The notes under the pieces were generated by a model. That model was not told the DNA's origin. It ran no database searches and was given only the letters and a program-made list of their open reading frames with translations. Of a DNA stretch of 17,587 nt, positions 1-8,093 are shown in pieces. The stretch is from JAZNQN01 sp045656005 (GTDB lineage Bacteria; Bacillota; Clostridia; UMGS1883; UMGS1540): assembly GCA_045656005.1 (NCBI GenBank), contig JAZOQG010000086.1, positions 1-17,587 on the forward strand. The letters are read 5' to 3'. Every line of letters begins with the position of its first letter. Within the stretch, counting starts at the first letter, position 1. Both the position numbers and the translations under genes were made by a program.

Positions 1-290
1 CCTTTCATTTCTGTTAATATTTCAGAAATTGTTTCTCCGTTTTCTTCTTTAACTCTTTCGGAAAGCTCCCCTAAACTCAGAATAAGTTTCTCCATCAAAT
101 CCTTGTCTTTTTCTTCGAGAGCATACTCAAATTCTGATAAAATATTACTATATTCTTCTTCAAAATCACCAAGGAAAAAATCTTTAAAGGTTTCTTTTAT
201 AGTATCAAATTCACCTTTATAATCCTTTCCGCAGGCGGAAAAAGTCAAAACCATTAAAAGAGTCAGGGTAATCGCTAAAATCTTTTTCAT
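1..290 (-). CDS. Putative lipoprotein, 3' end cut by the window edge
   Basis: The start ATG at 290 is followed by 96 complete codons before the window ends, so the C-terminus is missing. The N-terminus is a lipoprotein signal peptide: MKK, a hydrophobic stretch at residues 4-17, then FSAC with the cysteine at residue 20, which fits signal peptidase II cleavage and lipid attachment. Behind it comes a strongly acidic, probably helical region rich in Glu, Lys, Asp and Leu (residues 23-96). I do not recognise a family and assign no function; it should sit on the outer face of the membrane. It lies 3 bases downstream of the pgsA stop, and its ribosome binding site AAGGAG is inside the last codons of pgsA, so it is the last visible gene of the long operon. 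Confidence 0.75.
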   Translation of the reverse strand, partial: MKKILAITLTLLMVLTFSACGKDYKGEFDTIKETFKDFFLGDFEEEYSNILSEFEYALEEKDKDLMEKLILSLGELSERVKEENGETISEILTEMK

Positions 291-293
291 TTG

Positions 294-848
294 TTAATTC
301 TCCTTAAAAACGTGAAGATTATCTTTTATGTAGCCATATCCTGAAACTGCAGTTAAAAGTGCTGAAATCCAGAATAGTATATCAGTAAAGAGTGTTCTTC
401 CTGACAAAATTGCAATTATAATTGTTATCATCTGCCACACAGTTTTGATTTTACCCATTTTACCTGCGGCAATAACCTTGCCGTCTGATGCGGCAATAAG
501 TCTTACACCTGTTACAATAAATTCACGCGAAAGGGTAATCATTACAACCCATAAATTTACAACTCCCGCTCCCATCATGCACAAAAATGCTGCCGTAACC
601 AAAAGTTTATCTGCCAAAGGGTCCATAAATTTGCCAAAGTTTGTAACAATGCCTTCTTTTCTTGCTATGTATCCGTCTGCCCAGTCTGTTACAGATGCCA
701 AAATGAATACAAGGTCTGCAAAAAGAAGTGTCCATGTAATGTCAATTCCAAAAACTGAAAATGCTACGGGCGATGAAATAAGATAAAGCGCCATAAAAAG
801 CGGAATCATAATCACCCTTAAAATTGTTAATTTGTTTGGTAAATTCAT
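294..848 (-). CDS. pgsA: CDP-diacylglycerol--glycerol-3-phosphate 3-phosphatidyltransferase (PgsA)
   Basis: This integral membrane enzyme makes phosphatidylglycerol phosphate from CDP-diacylglycerol and glycerol 3-phosphate, the committed step to phosphatidylglycerol. The CDP-alcohol phosphotransferase signature DG-x2-AR-x8-G-x3-D-x3-D is complete at residues 58-80 (D58, G59, A62, R63, G72, D76, D80). The rest is mostly hydrophobic membrane helix, and 184 residues is normal for the family. The N-terminal MNLPNKLTILR is typical of bacterial PgsA. The start ATG overlaps the rimO stop by 4 bases (ATGA), with AAGGGAG 7 bases upstream. The rimO-pgsA pairing is common in Bacillota. Other CDP-alcohol transferases share the motif, but the N-terminus and neighbour favour PgsA. 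Confidence 0.93.
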   Translation of the reverse strand: MNLPNKLTILRVIMIPLFMALYLISSPVAFSVFGIDITWTLLFADLVFILASVTDWADGYIARKEGIVTNFGKFMDPLADKLLVTAAFLCMMGAGVVNLWVVMITLSREFIVTGVRLIAASDGKVIAAGKMGKIKTVWQMITIIIAILSGRTLFTDILFWISALLTAVSGYGYIKDNLHVFKEN

Positions 849-2146
849 ATTCTTTCTCCCTTCAAATCATATTCGTCTGAATCTTTTATTAAAACTTTGG
901 TAAAGCCTCCTATAAGATGGTCGCCTCCTCCGGTAAAGTAAACCTTTCCGTCAATATCGGGAGCATCGCCCCGGCTTCTTCCATAATATGTATCGCCTAT
1001 GGCACCCTCTACCAAAACTTCAATTTCTTTTCCTACAAAGCCTTTACAATACTGCGTTGAAATTTGCTGCTGCAAAAGCATTATCTTGTCAGCTCTCTCT
1101 TTTTTAACCTCTTCGGGTAAATGTCCCGAAAGTTTTTCGGCAGGTGTTCCCTCTTCCTTTGAGTATGCGAAAACACCAAGCCTTGAAAAATGAGTTTCTT
1201 TCACAAACTCATAAAGTTTTTCAAAATCTTCTTCGCTCTCACCCGGAAAACCTGCAATAAGAGATGTTCTTATGGTCGCATCAGGAAGAATTTTTCTTAT
1301 TTTTCTTATAAGCTCTATAATGCTTTCACCCGTGCTTTTTCTGCCCATGCGTTTCAAAACAGTATCTGATATATGCTGAATTGGAATATCAAAATATTTA
1401 ACTATTTTTTCTTCCTCTGCCATTACATTTAAAATTTCGTCTGAAAGTCTTTCAGGATAAGTATATAAAACTCTTATCCAGTGAAATCCTTCTATTTTGC
1501 AAAGCTCTTTCAAAAGGTTTGAAAGCCTTCCTTCACCATAAATATCCTCACCATAACGTGTGGTGTCCTGCGCTACTACGATAAGCTCTTCTACTCCGCT
1601 TTTTGCAAGATGTTCTGCTTCGCAGAGAATGTCTTCCATCTTTCTGCTTCTGAAAGGTCCTCTTATAAAAGGTATAGCGCAATATGTACAGTTGTTGTCG
1701 CACCCTTCTGCAATTTTTAAATATGCAGTATAAGGCGGTGTTGCCAAAATTCTTGGAGTTCCTTCCGGATACGCACCGCACCCTTTTCCCACAAAATATT
1801 TCTCGTCACTTTTTATGATTTCGCCAATTTTTTCTATTTCATCAATGCCCACAACTGCGTCAACCTCAGGCAAAAGAGCGAGCACTTCTTCTTTATATCT
1901 TTGAGAAAGGCAACCTGTTACAATCAGCTTTTTTAAATGCGTCTCCTTGTATGAGGCAAACTCAAGTATCGTGTCAATAGCCTCCTGCTGCGCACCTTCT
2001 ATAAATGCGCAGGTGTTGATAATTACAATTTCCGCTTCCTCTGCACGAAATGTAATTTCAAAGCCTTCTTTATTTAAAACTCCAAGCATAATCTCGCTGT
2101 CAACAAGATTCTTGCAACATCCCAGTGATACTATTCCTACTTTCAT
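845..2146 (-). CDS. rimO: Ribosomal protein uS12 (S12) methylthiotransferase RimO
   Basis: RimO is a radical-SAM enzyme that adds a methylthio group to a conserved aspartate of ribosomal protein S12. The 433 residues show the usual three parts. The N-terminal UPF0004 domain has cluster cysteines C10 (SLGC), C46 (NTCAFI) and C79 (VTGC). The radical-SAM core has the CxxxCxxC set C149, C153 and C156 in AEGCDNNCTYCAIP. A C-terminal TRAM domain covers about residues 370-433. The SLGC-xKNLVDSE start separates RimO from the tRNA enzyme MiaB. An extra cysteine follows C10, at a position that varies in the family. The ribosome binding site CAGGAG precedes the ATG, and recX ends 2 bases upstream. Confidence 0.95.
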   Translation of the reverse strand: MKVGIVSLGCCKNLVDSEIMLGVLNKEGFEITFRAEEAEIVIINTCAFIEGAQQEAIDTILEFASYKETHLKKLIVTGCLSQRYKEEVLALLPEVDAVVGIDEIEKIGEIIKSDEKYFVGKGCGAYPEGTPRILATPPYTAYLKIAEGCDNNCTYCAIPFIRGPFRSRKMEDILCEAEHLAKSGVEELIVVAQDTTRYGEDIYGEGRLSNLLKELCKIEGFHWIRVLYTYPERLSDEILNVMAEEEKIVKYFDIPIQHISDTVLKRMGRKSTGESIIELIRKIRKILPDATIRTSLIAGFPGESEEDFEKLYEFVKETHFSRLGVFAYSKEEGTPAEKLSGHLPEEVKKERADKIMLLQQQISTQYCKGFVGKEIEVLVEGAIGDTYYGRSRGDAPDIDGKVYFTGGGDHLIGGFTKVLIKDSDEYDLKGERI

Positions 2147-2148
2147 GG

Positions 2149-2580
2149 TTAATACTCCTGTGTGTAATTCTCCCTTAATGCATCATTTATTTCACTAAAA
2201 GAAAATCCTCTTCTTAAAAAGTGGTTTATAATTTTGTTTTTATCCTTAATGCTTTCACAGACTGGAAATTTTTTAAGCATAATGGGTGCGAGGTCAAAGA
2301 AAGCATCAAAAAGTGCTTCTTCTATATCCTCATCACTTATACCCCTTGTCTTTAAATCCCTGATAATTCTGCTCTTTCCGTAACCTTTTAATTTTATCGC
2401 ATCGGATGTAAATCTTCTGGCATAGTCTTTGTCGTCTATATACCCTTTTTCTTTGTAATAGGAAACTGCCTCTTCTGCCTCGTCCTCTTCAAAGCCTTTT
2501 TCCAAAAGCTTGTCGAAAATCTGTTTTCCGCTTTGTCTGCGCCTTAAAATAATTTTAAGAGCATACTCTCTCGCATCCAT
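2149..2580 (-). CDS. recX: Regulatory protein RecX
   Basis: RecX binds RecA filaments and limits recombinase activity. The 143-residue protein is made of three-helix RecX repeats: MDAREYALKIILRR, then the K-x-I-x-D-K-L-x-E-K-G-F segment, then GYIDDKDYARRF followed by KGYGKSRI and the second and third repeats. It is at the short end of the family. The start ATG overlaps the hemW stop by one base (TAATG), and GGAG lies 8 bases before the ATG, inside hemW. No recA is present in this window. In many Bacillota recX lies near recA and rimO-pgsA, so its position here may be a remnant of that cluster. Confidence 0.9.
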   Translation of the reverse strand: MDAREYALKIILRRRQSGKQIFDKLLEKGFEEDEAEEAVSYYKEKGYIDDKDYARRFTSDAIKLKGYGKSRIIRDLKTRGISDEDIEEALFDAFFDLAPIMLKKFPVCESIKDKNKIINHFLRRGFSFSEINDALRENYTQEY

Positions 2581-3638
2581 TAAATCAACTCCGAAAACAC
2601 ATAGTTTGATATGTCTATTCCTCTTTTTGTAAGGCGAATTCGCCCGTTAATCTCTTCTAAAAGCCCCTTTTCTATAAGGGAATCAAATTTGGGGTTTTCT
2701 TCTTTCTCTATTCCGTCTGCCATGCGAAGACCGAGCATATACCGCTCTCTTTTTTTCTCATCTTCGCTTATATATTCGCAAAATTCTAATGCATTTTCAT
2801 TCTCGATATATTCTTTAATGTCACAAATATTTGCATATCTTTTGTCTTTATAGTAGGAATGTGCACCTGCACCTATTCCTATATAAGGCTCACCGAGCCA
2901 GTATTTTGTGTTGTGACGAGCCCGAAAACCTTCCTTTGCAAAATTTGATATTTCATAGTGCTCATATCCTGCACTTTTTAATTTTTCGCAAAGAAGATAA
3001 TACATTTCTCTTTCCAAATCCTCATTTGGAAGGGAAAGTGTGTCTGCCATTTCAAAAAATGGTGTCCCCTCGTCAATTGAAAGAGAATATGCCGAAAAAT
3101 GCTCAGGCGAAAGAGAAAGCATTCTATCGATATTTTCTTCAAAATCCTTTAAAGACTGAGCGGGAAGTGCAAACATAATATCAGCAGAAATATTTTTAAA
3201 GCCTGCCTCCCTTGCATCAAAGAAAGCCTTTTCGTTATCAGCGCTTTTATGTACCCTGCCAAGAACACTAAGTTCTCCGTCTTTAAAAGACTGAAAACCA
3301 AAGCTTATTCTGTTAAATCCACCGTCACAAAGCCTTTTAAACTTTTCCCTGTCTGCAGTTTTTGGATTTGCCTCAAGTGTGATTTCGGCATTTTCCAAAA
3401 TCTCAAACTGCTCTTTTACAGAGGACAAAATTTTTAAAAGACTTTCGCTTTTTAAAAGTGAAGGGGTGCCCCCACCAAAATAAACTGTGTCTATCTTTTC
3501 TTTTTCGTATGATTTTATTTCTTTTATAACCCTTTTTACATAAAGCTCTTCATAACGAAGCGCACCTTCATAAGAGCAAAAACTGCAGTAATTGCACTTT
3601 TTTATGCAAAACGGGATGTGAATATAAACTCCTAACAT
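2580..3638 (-). CDS. hemW: Radical SAM heme chaperone HemW (formerly called HemN-like)
   Basis: HemW is a radical-SAM family protein that binds heme and delivers it to target enzymes; it is often misannotated as oxygen-independent coproporphyrinogen oxidase. The cluster cysteines C11, C15 and C18 lie in HIPFCIKKCNYCSF. Phe20 stands where true HemN has a fourth CxC cysteine, and a separate C21 follows. GGGTPS is the S-adenosylmethionine-binding turn, and RHNTKYW carries the HNxxYW motif typical of HemW. The length of 352 residues is near the family norm. The start overlaps the lepA stop by one base (TGATG) without a clear ribosome binding site, so translation is probably coupled. The lepA-hemW order is widely conserved in Bacillota. 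Confidence 0.92.
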   Translation of the reverse strand: MLGVYIHIPFCIKKCNYCSFCSYEGALRYEELYVKRVIKEIKSYEKEKIDTVYFGGGTPSLLKSESLLKILSSVKEQFEILENAEITLEANPKTADREKFKRLCDGGFNRISFGFQSFKDGELSVLGRVHKSADNEKAFFDAREAGFKNISADIMFALPAQSLKDFEENIDRMLSLSPEHFSAYSLSIDEGTPFFEMADTLSLPNEDLEREMYYLLCEKLKSAGYEHYEISNFAKEGFRARHNTKYWLGEPYIGIGAGAHSYYKDKRYANICDIKEYIENENALEFCEYISEDEKKRERYMLGLRMADGIEKEENPKFDSLIEKGLLEEINGRIRLTKRGIDISNYVFSELI

Positions 3639-5437
3639 CAGTCAAGTTTTAAAACGGACATGAATGCCTCCTGCGGAACTTCCACAGAGCCTACCTGTCT
3701 CATTCTCTTTTTACCTTCCTTCTGTTTTTCAAGAAGTTTTTTCTTTCTTGTTATGTCACCGCCGTAACACTTTGCCAAAACGTCTTTGCGTAGTGCCTTA
3801 ACAGTTTCCCTTGCAATAACCTTTCCGCCTATCGCCGCCTGAATTGGTATTTCAAAAAGCTGACGCGGAATATTTTCCTTAAGTTTTTCTGCAATCCTTC
3901 TTCCCCTTGCATAGGATTTTGATGTATGAACTATAAAGCTGAGTGCATCAACAACTTCTCCGTTTAAGAGAATGTCAAGTTTTACAAGGTCGCTCTTAAC
4001 ATAACCGAGCATCTCATAGTCAAAGGACGCATAACCCTTTGTTCTTGATTTTAAAGCATCGAAAAAGTCATAGATAATTTCGTTTAATGGCATTTCATAA
4101 TGAAGTGTTGCCCTGCCCTCGTCAATATATTTCATGTCCTTGTAAATGCCGCGTCTGTCCTGACAAAGCTCCATGATACTTCCAACAAATTCTGTTGGCA
4201 CCATGATGTTTGCATTTACAAAAGGTTCTTCCATAATATCAATTTCAGCCACAGATGGTAAATTTGTAGGATTATCTATAAACACAACACTTCCGTCTGT
4301 TTTTGTAATTCTGTAAATAACACCGGGTGCCGTTGTCACAAGGTCTAAATTATACTCTCGTTCAAGTCTTTCCTGAATAATTTCCATATGCAAAAGACCT
4401 AAAAATCCGCAACGGAAACCAAAACCCAAAGCAATAGATGTTTCAGGTTCAAAGGAAAGTGCAGCGTCATTGAGTTTTAATTTATCAAGAGCATCACGCA
4501 AATCCCCGTACTTTGCTCCGTCTGCTGGATAAATACCGCTATAAACCATGGGATTTACCTTCTTGTAACCGGGAAGTGGCTCTGGGGCAGAATTTTCTGA
4601 AAGTGTAACCGTGTCACCAACATTTATATCGGCAACCGTTTTAATACTTGCAGTAATATATCCTACTTCGCCTGCGGCAATTTCCTTTGAAGGGAGCATT
4701 CCGTCAGGCTTTAAGTATCCAACCTCAACAACCTCAAACTTTTTGCCTGTTGCCATAAAGAGTATTTCATCGCCCGCACGGAGCTTTCCGCTCATAACTC
4801 TTACATAAACTATAACACCTTTGTAGCTATCATAGTAAGAGTCAAATATAAGTGCCTTAAGCGGGTCATTTTCATTGCCTTCGGGTGCGGGAATATTGTC
4901 AACAATATCATCAAGCACAGCCAGAATATTGATGCCGTTTTTAGCACTTATTTTAGGCGCATTTTCAGCTTCAATGCCAATAATGTTTTCAATTTCTCCT
5001 ATAACAACCTCAGGTCTTGCAGCCGGCAAATCAATCTTGTTTATAACGGGCAAAATTTCAAGGTCATGCTCTAGGGCAAGATAAGTATTTGCCAAAGTCT
5101 GTGCCTCAATCCCCTGTGCCGCATCAACAACTAAAAGAGCTCCTTCGCAAGCCGCAAGAGAACGTGATACTTCATAGTTAAAGTCAACATGTCCCGGAGT
5201 GTCAATAAGATTTAAAATATACTCTTCTCCGTCTCTTTTGTATATAAGACGCACGGCACGGGCTTTAATGGTAATGCCTCTCTCTTTTTCAAGGTCCATG
5301 TTATCGAGAAGCTGCGACTCCATGTCACGCTCCTCAATAGACCCCGTAAGCTCCAAAAGGCGGTCTGCCAGAGTACTTTTACCGTGGTCTATATGAGCAA
5401 TTATACAAAAATTCCTTATTTTGGAACGGTCTGCCAT
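3638..5437 (-). CDS. lepA: Elongation factor 4 (LepA), ribosome-associated GTPase
   Basis: LepA (EF4) is a GTPase that binds the ribosome and has been linked to back-translocation and ribosome biogenesis. The 599-residue length is standard. The GTPase motifs are AHIDHGKST (residues 14-22), DTPGHVDF and NKIDLP. They are followed by the domain II beta barrel, two EF-G-like domains (for example GFRCGFLGLLHMEI), and the LepA-specific C-terminal domain ending in KKKLLEKQKEGKKRMRQVG and SVLKLD. The start ATG has AAAGGA 8 bases upstream, within the 12-base gap that follows the pfkB-family gene. This is one of the most securely identified genes here. Confidence 0.97.
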   Translation of the reverse strand: MADRSKIRNFCIIAHIDHGKSTLADRLLELTGSIEERDMESQLLDNMDLEKERGITIKARAVRLIYKRDGEEYILNLIDTPGHVDFNYEVSRSLAACEGALLVVDAAQGIEAQTLANTYLALEHDLEILPVINKIDLPAARPEVVIGEIENIIGIEAENAPKISAKNGINILAVLDDIVDNIPAPEGNENDPLKALIFDSYYDSYKGVIVYVRVMSGKLRAGDEILFMATGKKFEVVEVGYLKPDGMLPSKEIAAGEVGYITASIKTVADINVGDTVTLSENSAPEPLPGYKKVNPMVYSGIYPADGAKYGDLRDALDKLKLNDAALSFEPETSIALGFGFRCGFLGLLHMEIIQERLEREYNLDLVTTAPGVIYRITKTDGSVVFIDNPTNLPSVAEIDIMEEPFVNANIMVPTEFVGSIMELCQDRRGIYKDMKYIDEGRATLHYEMPLNEIIYDFFDALKSRTKGYASFDYEMLGYVKSDLVKLDILLNGEVVDALSFIVHTSKSYARGRRIAEKLKENIPRQLFEIPIQAAIGGKVIARETVKALRKDVLAKCYGGDITRKKKLLEKQKEGKKRMRQVGSVEVPQEAFMSVLKLD

Positions 5438-5449
5438 AATTTTTTCCTT

Positions 5450-6376
5450 TCATATTTCGTTACAGATTATCTCGCTGGTGTAAGCACAAAGTTTTTCAAG
5501 CGGAGGAAGGTCTGTCCCCTCTGTCTGAACCTTTGCACCCGAGAAGGAAACTGCATATTTAAGCGATGCCATATTTCCTAAATTTTTGCTTTTTCCATAT
5601 ATAAATCCGCCTAAAAAACAGTCTCCTGCACCAACTGTGCTTTTAGGCTTTAAAAGCAGTGGTTGGGCATAAATGGTACCATTTTCATCGGCACATATTG
5701 CACCATCACCGCCTAAAGTAAGCAAAACTGTTTTTGCACCCATTTTTACCATTTCACGGGCAGAAACGGAGGCATCTTCAATGGTTTTTATTTCTTTTCC
5801 CAAAATTTCCTCCGCCTCCTGGCGATTTGGCTTTATAATATCAGGCTCCGCTTCTATGCCTTTTAAAAGTGCCTCACCTGATGCATCAAGCACGCATACG
5901 ACTCCCCTCGCTTTGCCTATTTTTATAAGCTCTGCGTATGTTTCCATAGGAGCTCCCGGCGGAAGTGTGCCACCCATATACAAAAATTTGTTTCGCTTAC
6001 AAAACGTATCAACCTTTTTCAAAAGTCTTTTTATATCCTTTTCTGAAACAGCACTGCTGCATTCGTTCAAATCTGTATAAGAATCATTTGAAATGTCGCA
6101 TATTTTAATATTTGTGCGGATTCCGCCTTCTGTTTCAACAAAATCCGGAACGGCTCCCTGCTGACGAAGAAAATTTTCAAATTTTTCTCTTCCCTCGCCA
6201 AGAAAGCCTGTTGCAGTGCACGAAAGTCCGCAGGAGGCTACAATGGAGCTGAAATTTATTCCCTTTCCGCCCATATTAACCTTAACCTGCCATGCACGAT
6301 TAAGTCCCGAAACATTGAAATTATCAACATAATATGTTCTGTCAAAGGCGGGACTTAAGGTTATGGTTGTAATCAT
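5450..6376 (-). CDS. PfkB-family hexose kinase (1-phosphofructokinase / tagatose-6-phosphate kinase type)
   Basis: This cytoplasmic sugar kinase of the ribokinase/PfkB fold most resembles the FruK/LacC branch, which phosphorylates fructose 1-phosphate or tagatose 6-phosphate. Visible motifs are GGKGIN (residues 36-41), RTNIKI (87-92), GTLPPG (136-141), KPNRQE (182-187), TLGGDGA (220-226), and the ATP-site and catalytic-base motif GAGD at 249-252 with D252. The first motif reads TLSPAFD where the family usually has TLNPAID. The length of 308 residues is normal. The ATG overlaps the proS stop by 4 bases (ATGA), so the gene is translationally coupled inside a translation-factor operon. No sugar transporter or phosphotransferase gene is nearby, so the substrate cannot be decided. 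Confidence 0.88.
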   Translation of the reverse strand: MITTITLSPAFDRTYYVDNFNVSGLNRAWQVKVNMGGKGINFSSIVASCGLSCTATGFLGEGREKFENFLRQQGAVPDFVETEGGIRTNIKICDISNDSYTDLNECSSAVSEKDIKRLLKKVDTFCKRNKFLYMGGTLPPGAPMETYAELIKIGKARGVVCVLDASGEALLKGIEAEPDIIKPNRQEAEEILGKEIKTIEDASVSAREMVKMGAKTVLLTLGGDGAICADENGTIYAQPLLLKPKSTVGAGDCFLGGFIYGKSKNLGNMASLKYAVSFSGAKVQTEGTDLPPLEKLCAYTSEIICNEI

Positions 6377-8079
6377 CTTAAACCCTCTCTTACGGTCTGA
6401 ATCGCCTTTTTAATTGCTTCTTCACTTTTCAGTTCTTCAAAGCCCTCGGCTCCGCGGACTTTGTATTCAACAAGTCCTTCGCCTGCTTTTTTACCAACTG
6501 TTATGCGAAGCGGAATTCCGATAAGGTCGCAGTCTTTAAACTTAACGCCTGCTCTCTCATCTCTGTCATCAATTATAGCTTCAATACCTTCTCTTTTGAG
6601 TGTTTCGTAAATTTCTTCCGCAAGAGCACAAACTGCCTCGTCTTTAGCATTTGTAGGAACAACTGCTACATGGAAAGGTGCAATCGCCATAGGCCATACG
6701 ATTCCGTTCTCGTCAGAATTTTGCTCAATCGCGGCAGCGAGGCAACGGTTTACACCGATACCGTAGCAGCCCATTATAACAGGAGCAGCCTCTCCGTTTT
6801 CATTGGGAAATGTAAGGTCTAAGGCTTTGGAATATTTTGTGCCGAGTTTAAATATATGTCCAACTTCAATTCCGTGATATGTCTTAATTTCCTTTCCGCA
6901 CTTAGGGCAGATGTCACCGCTTACAATTATTCTTAAATCTGCATAAGCCGTAGGAGTAAAGTCTCTTCCAGCCTCAACGTTTATAAGGTGATAATCAGTT
7001 TCGTTTGCACCCACTGCAAAGGAATGCATTTTTTCTATTTCCTTGTCAGCATAAACGGGGATGGAAAGTCCGATAGGACCCGCAAAGCCTACTTCGGCTT
7101 TTGTAATTTCTCTTACATCAGAGGGCGCTGCAAGCTCTATTTCTGATGCTCCGAGCATATTCTGAAGTTTTACCTCATTTACCTCTCTGTCACCACGAAC
7201 CATAACTGCCACAAATTTGCCGTCTGCATTATAAATAAGTGTTTTTGCAAAAGATGTTGCAGGAACAGAAAGAAACTCGCAAAGCTCATCAATTGTGTGA
7301 ACATCAGGAGTTTTAATTTTTTCTATTTCCTTGCCATTTGACACAAACTCGGTGTTATCAGGAATACATTCTGCCTTTTCCTCGTTTGCAGCATATCCGC
7401 AAGCATCACAATGCGCAATAACATCTTCGCCCACTTCACTCTTAACCATAAATTCCTGTGAACCCGAACCGCCCATAGCACCGCTGTCAGCATCAACTAT
7501 TGTAAAGTCAAGTCCGAGTCTTTTGAATATCGCACAATATGCATCGTACATTTTTTTGTATGATGCATCAAGACCCTCCTCTGTAAGGTCAAAGCTATAT
7601 GCGTCCTTCATAATAAACTCACGGCTTCTCATAACACCAAAACGGGGTCTTCTCTCGTCACGGTATTTTGTGCCTATCTGATAGAGAGTAAGAGGAAGCT
7701 GTTTGTATGAACGAACTTCATTTTTAACAGTTTCAGTAAAAATCTCTTCGTGTGTAGGTCCAAGACAAAAATCTCTTTCATGACGGTCGTGCAGGCGGAA
7801 CATTTCAGGTCCAAACACGTCCCATCTGCCTGATGCCATAAAACTCTCAGCAGGCAAAAGTGCGCTCATCAAAAGCTCGTTTGCACCTGCCCTGTCCATT
7901 TCCTCTCTTATAACTTCCTGAACCTTGCGAAGGGAACGAAGTCCCATAGGCATGTATGAATAAATACCTGCCGCCAATTTTCTTATAAGTCCTGCACGAA
8001 GCATTAACTGATGAGATAAAATCTCCGCCTCTGCCGGATTTTCTCTTAAAGTTGGCATTAATAATCCTGATAATCTCAC
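6373..8079 (-). CDS. proS: Prolyl-tRNA synthetase (bacterial type with editing insertion)
   Basis: This class II enzyme charges tRNA-Pro. Class II motif 2 is at about residues 139-162 (YRDERRPRFGVMRSREF, then KDAYSF), and motif 3 contains GCYGIGVNR. GPTHEE at 108-113 is the catalytic TxE region. Between motifs 2 and 3 lies the insertion domain that hydrolyses mischarged Ala-tRNA-Pro, with ATSFAKTLIYNADGKF and VRGDREVNEVKL, bounded by CxxC pairs. The length of 568 residues matches the bacterial type. The start is GTG at 8079: MRLSGLLMPTLRENPAEAE aligns with the family N-terminus and GGGGAG lies 6 bases upstream. The ATG at codon 8 would cut the conserved start. In Bacillus proS lies upstream of rimP-nusA; here it is downstream of ribF. 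Confidence 0.96.
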   Translation of the reverse strand: MRLSGLLMPTLRENPAEAEILSHQLMLRAGLIRKLAAGIYSYMPMGLRSLRKVQEVIREEMDRAGANELLMSALLPAESFMASGRWDVFGPEMFRLHDRHERDFCLGPTHEEIFTETVKNEVRSYKQLPLTLYQIGTKYRDERRPRFGVMRSREFIMKDAYSFDLTEEGLDASYKKMYDAYCAIFKRLGLDFTIVDADSGAMGGSGSQEFMVKSEVGEDVIAHCDACGYAANEEKAECIPDNTEFVSNGKEIEKIKTPDVHTIDELCEFLSVPATSFAKTLIYNADGKFVAVMVRGDREVNEVKLQNMLGASEIELAAPSDVREITKAEVGFAGPIGLSIPVYADKEIEKMHSFAVGANETDYHLINVEAGRDFTPTAYADLRIIVSGDICPKCGKEIKTYHGIEVGHIFKLGTKYSKALDLTFPNENGEAAPVIMGCYGIGVNRCLAAAIEQNSDENGIVWPMAIAPFHVAVVPTNAKDEAVCALAEEIYETLKREGIEAIIDDRDERAGVKFKDCDLIGIPLRITVGKKAGEGLVEYKVRGAEGFEELKSEEAIKKAIQTVREGLR

Positions 8080-8093
8080 AAAAATCTCCCCTT

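Noticed and set aside
2580..3638. Annotation as oxygen-independent coproporphyrinogen III oxidase (HemN)
   Set aside because: The fourth CxC cysteine of HemN is replaced by Phe20, and the HNxxYW motif points to the heme chaperone HemW.
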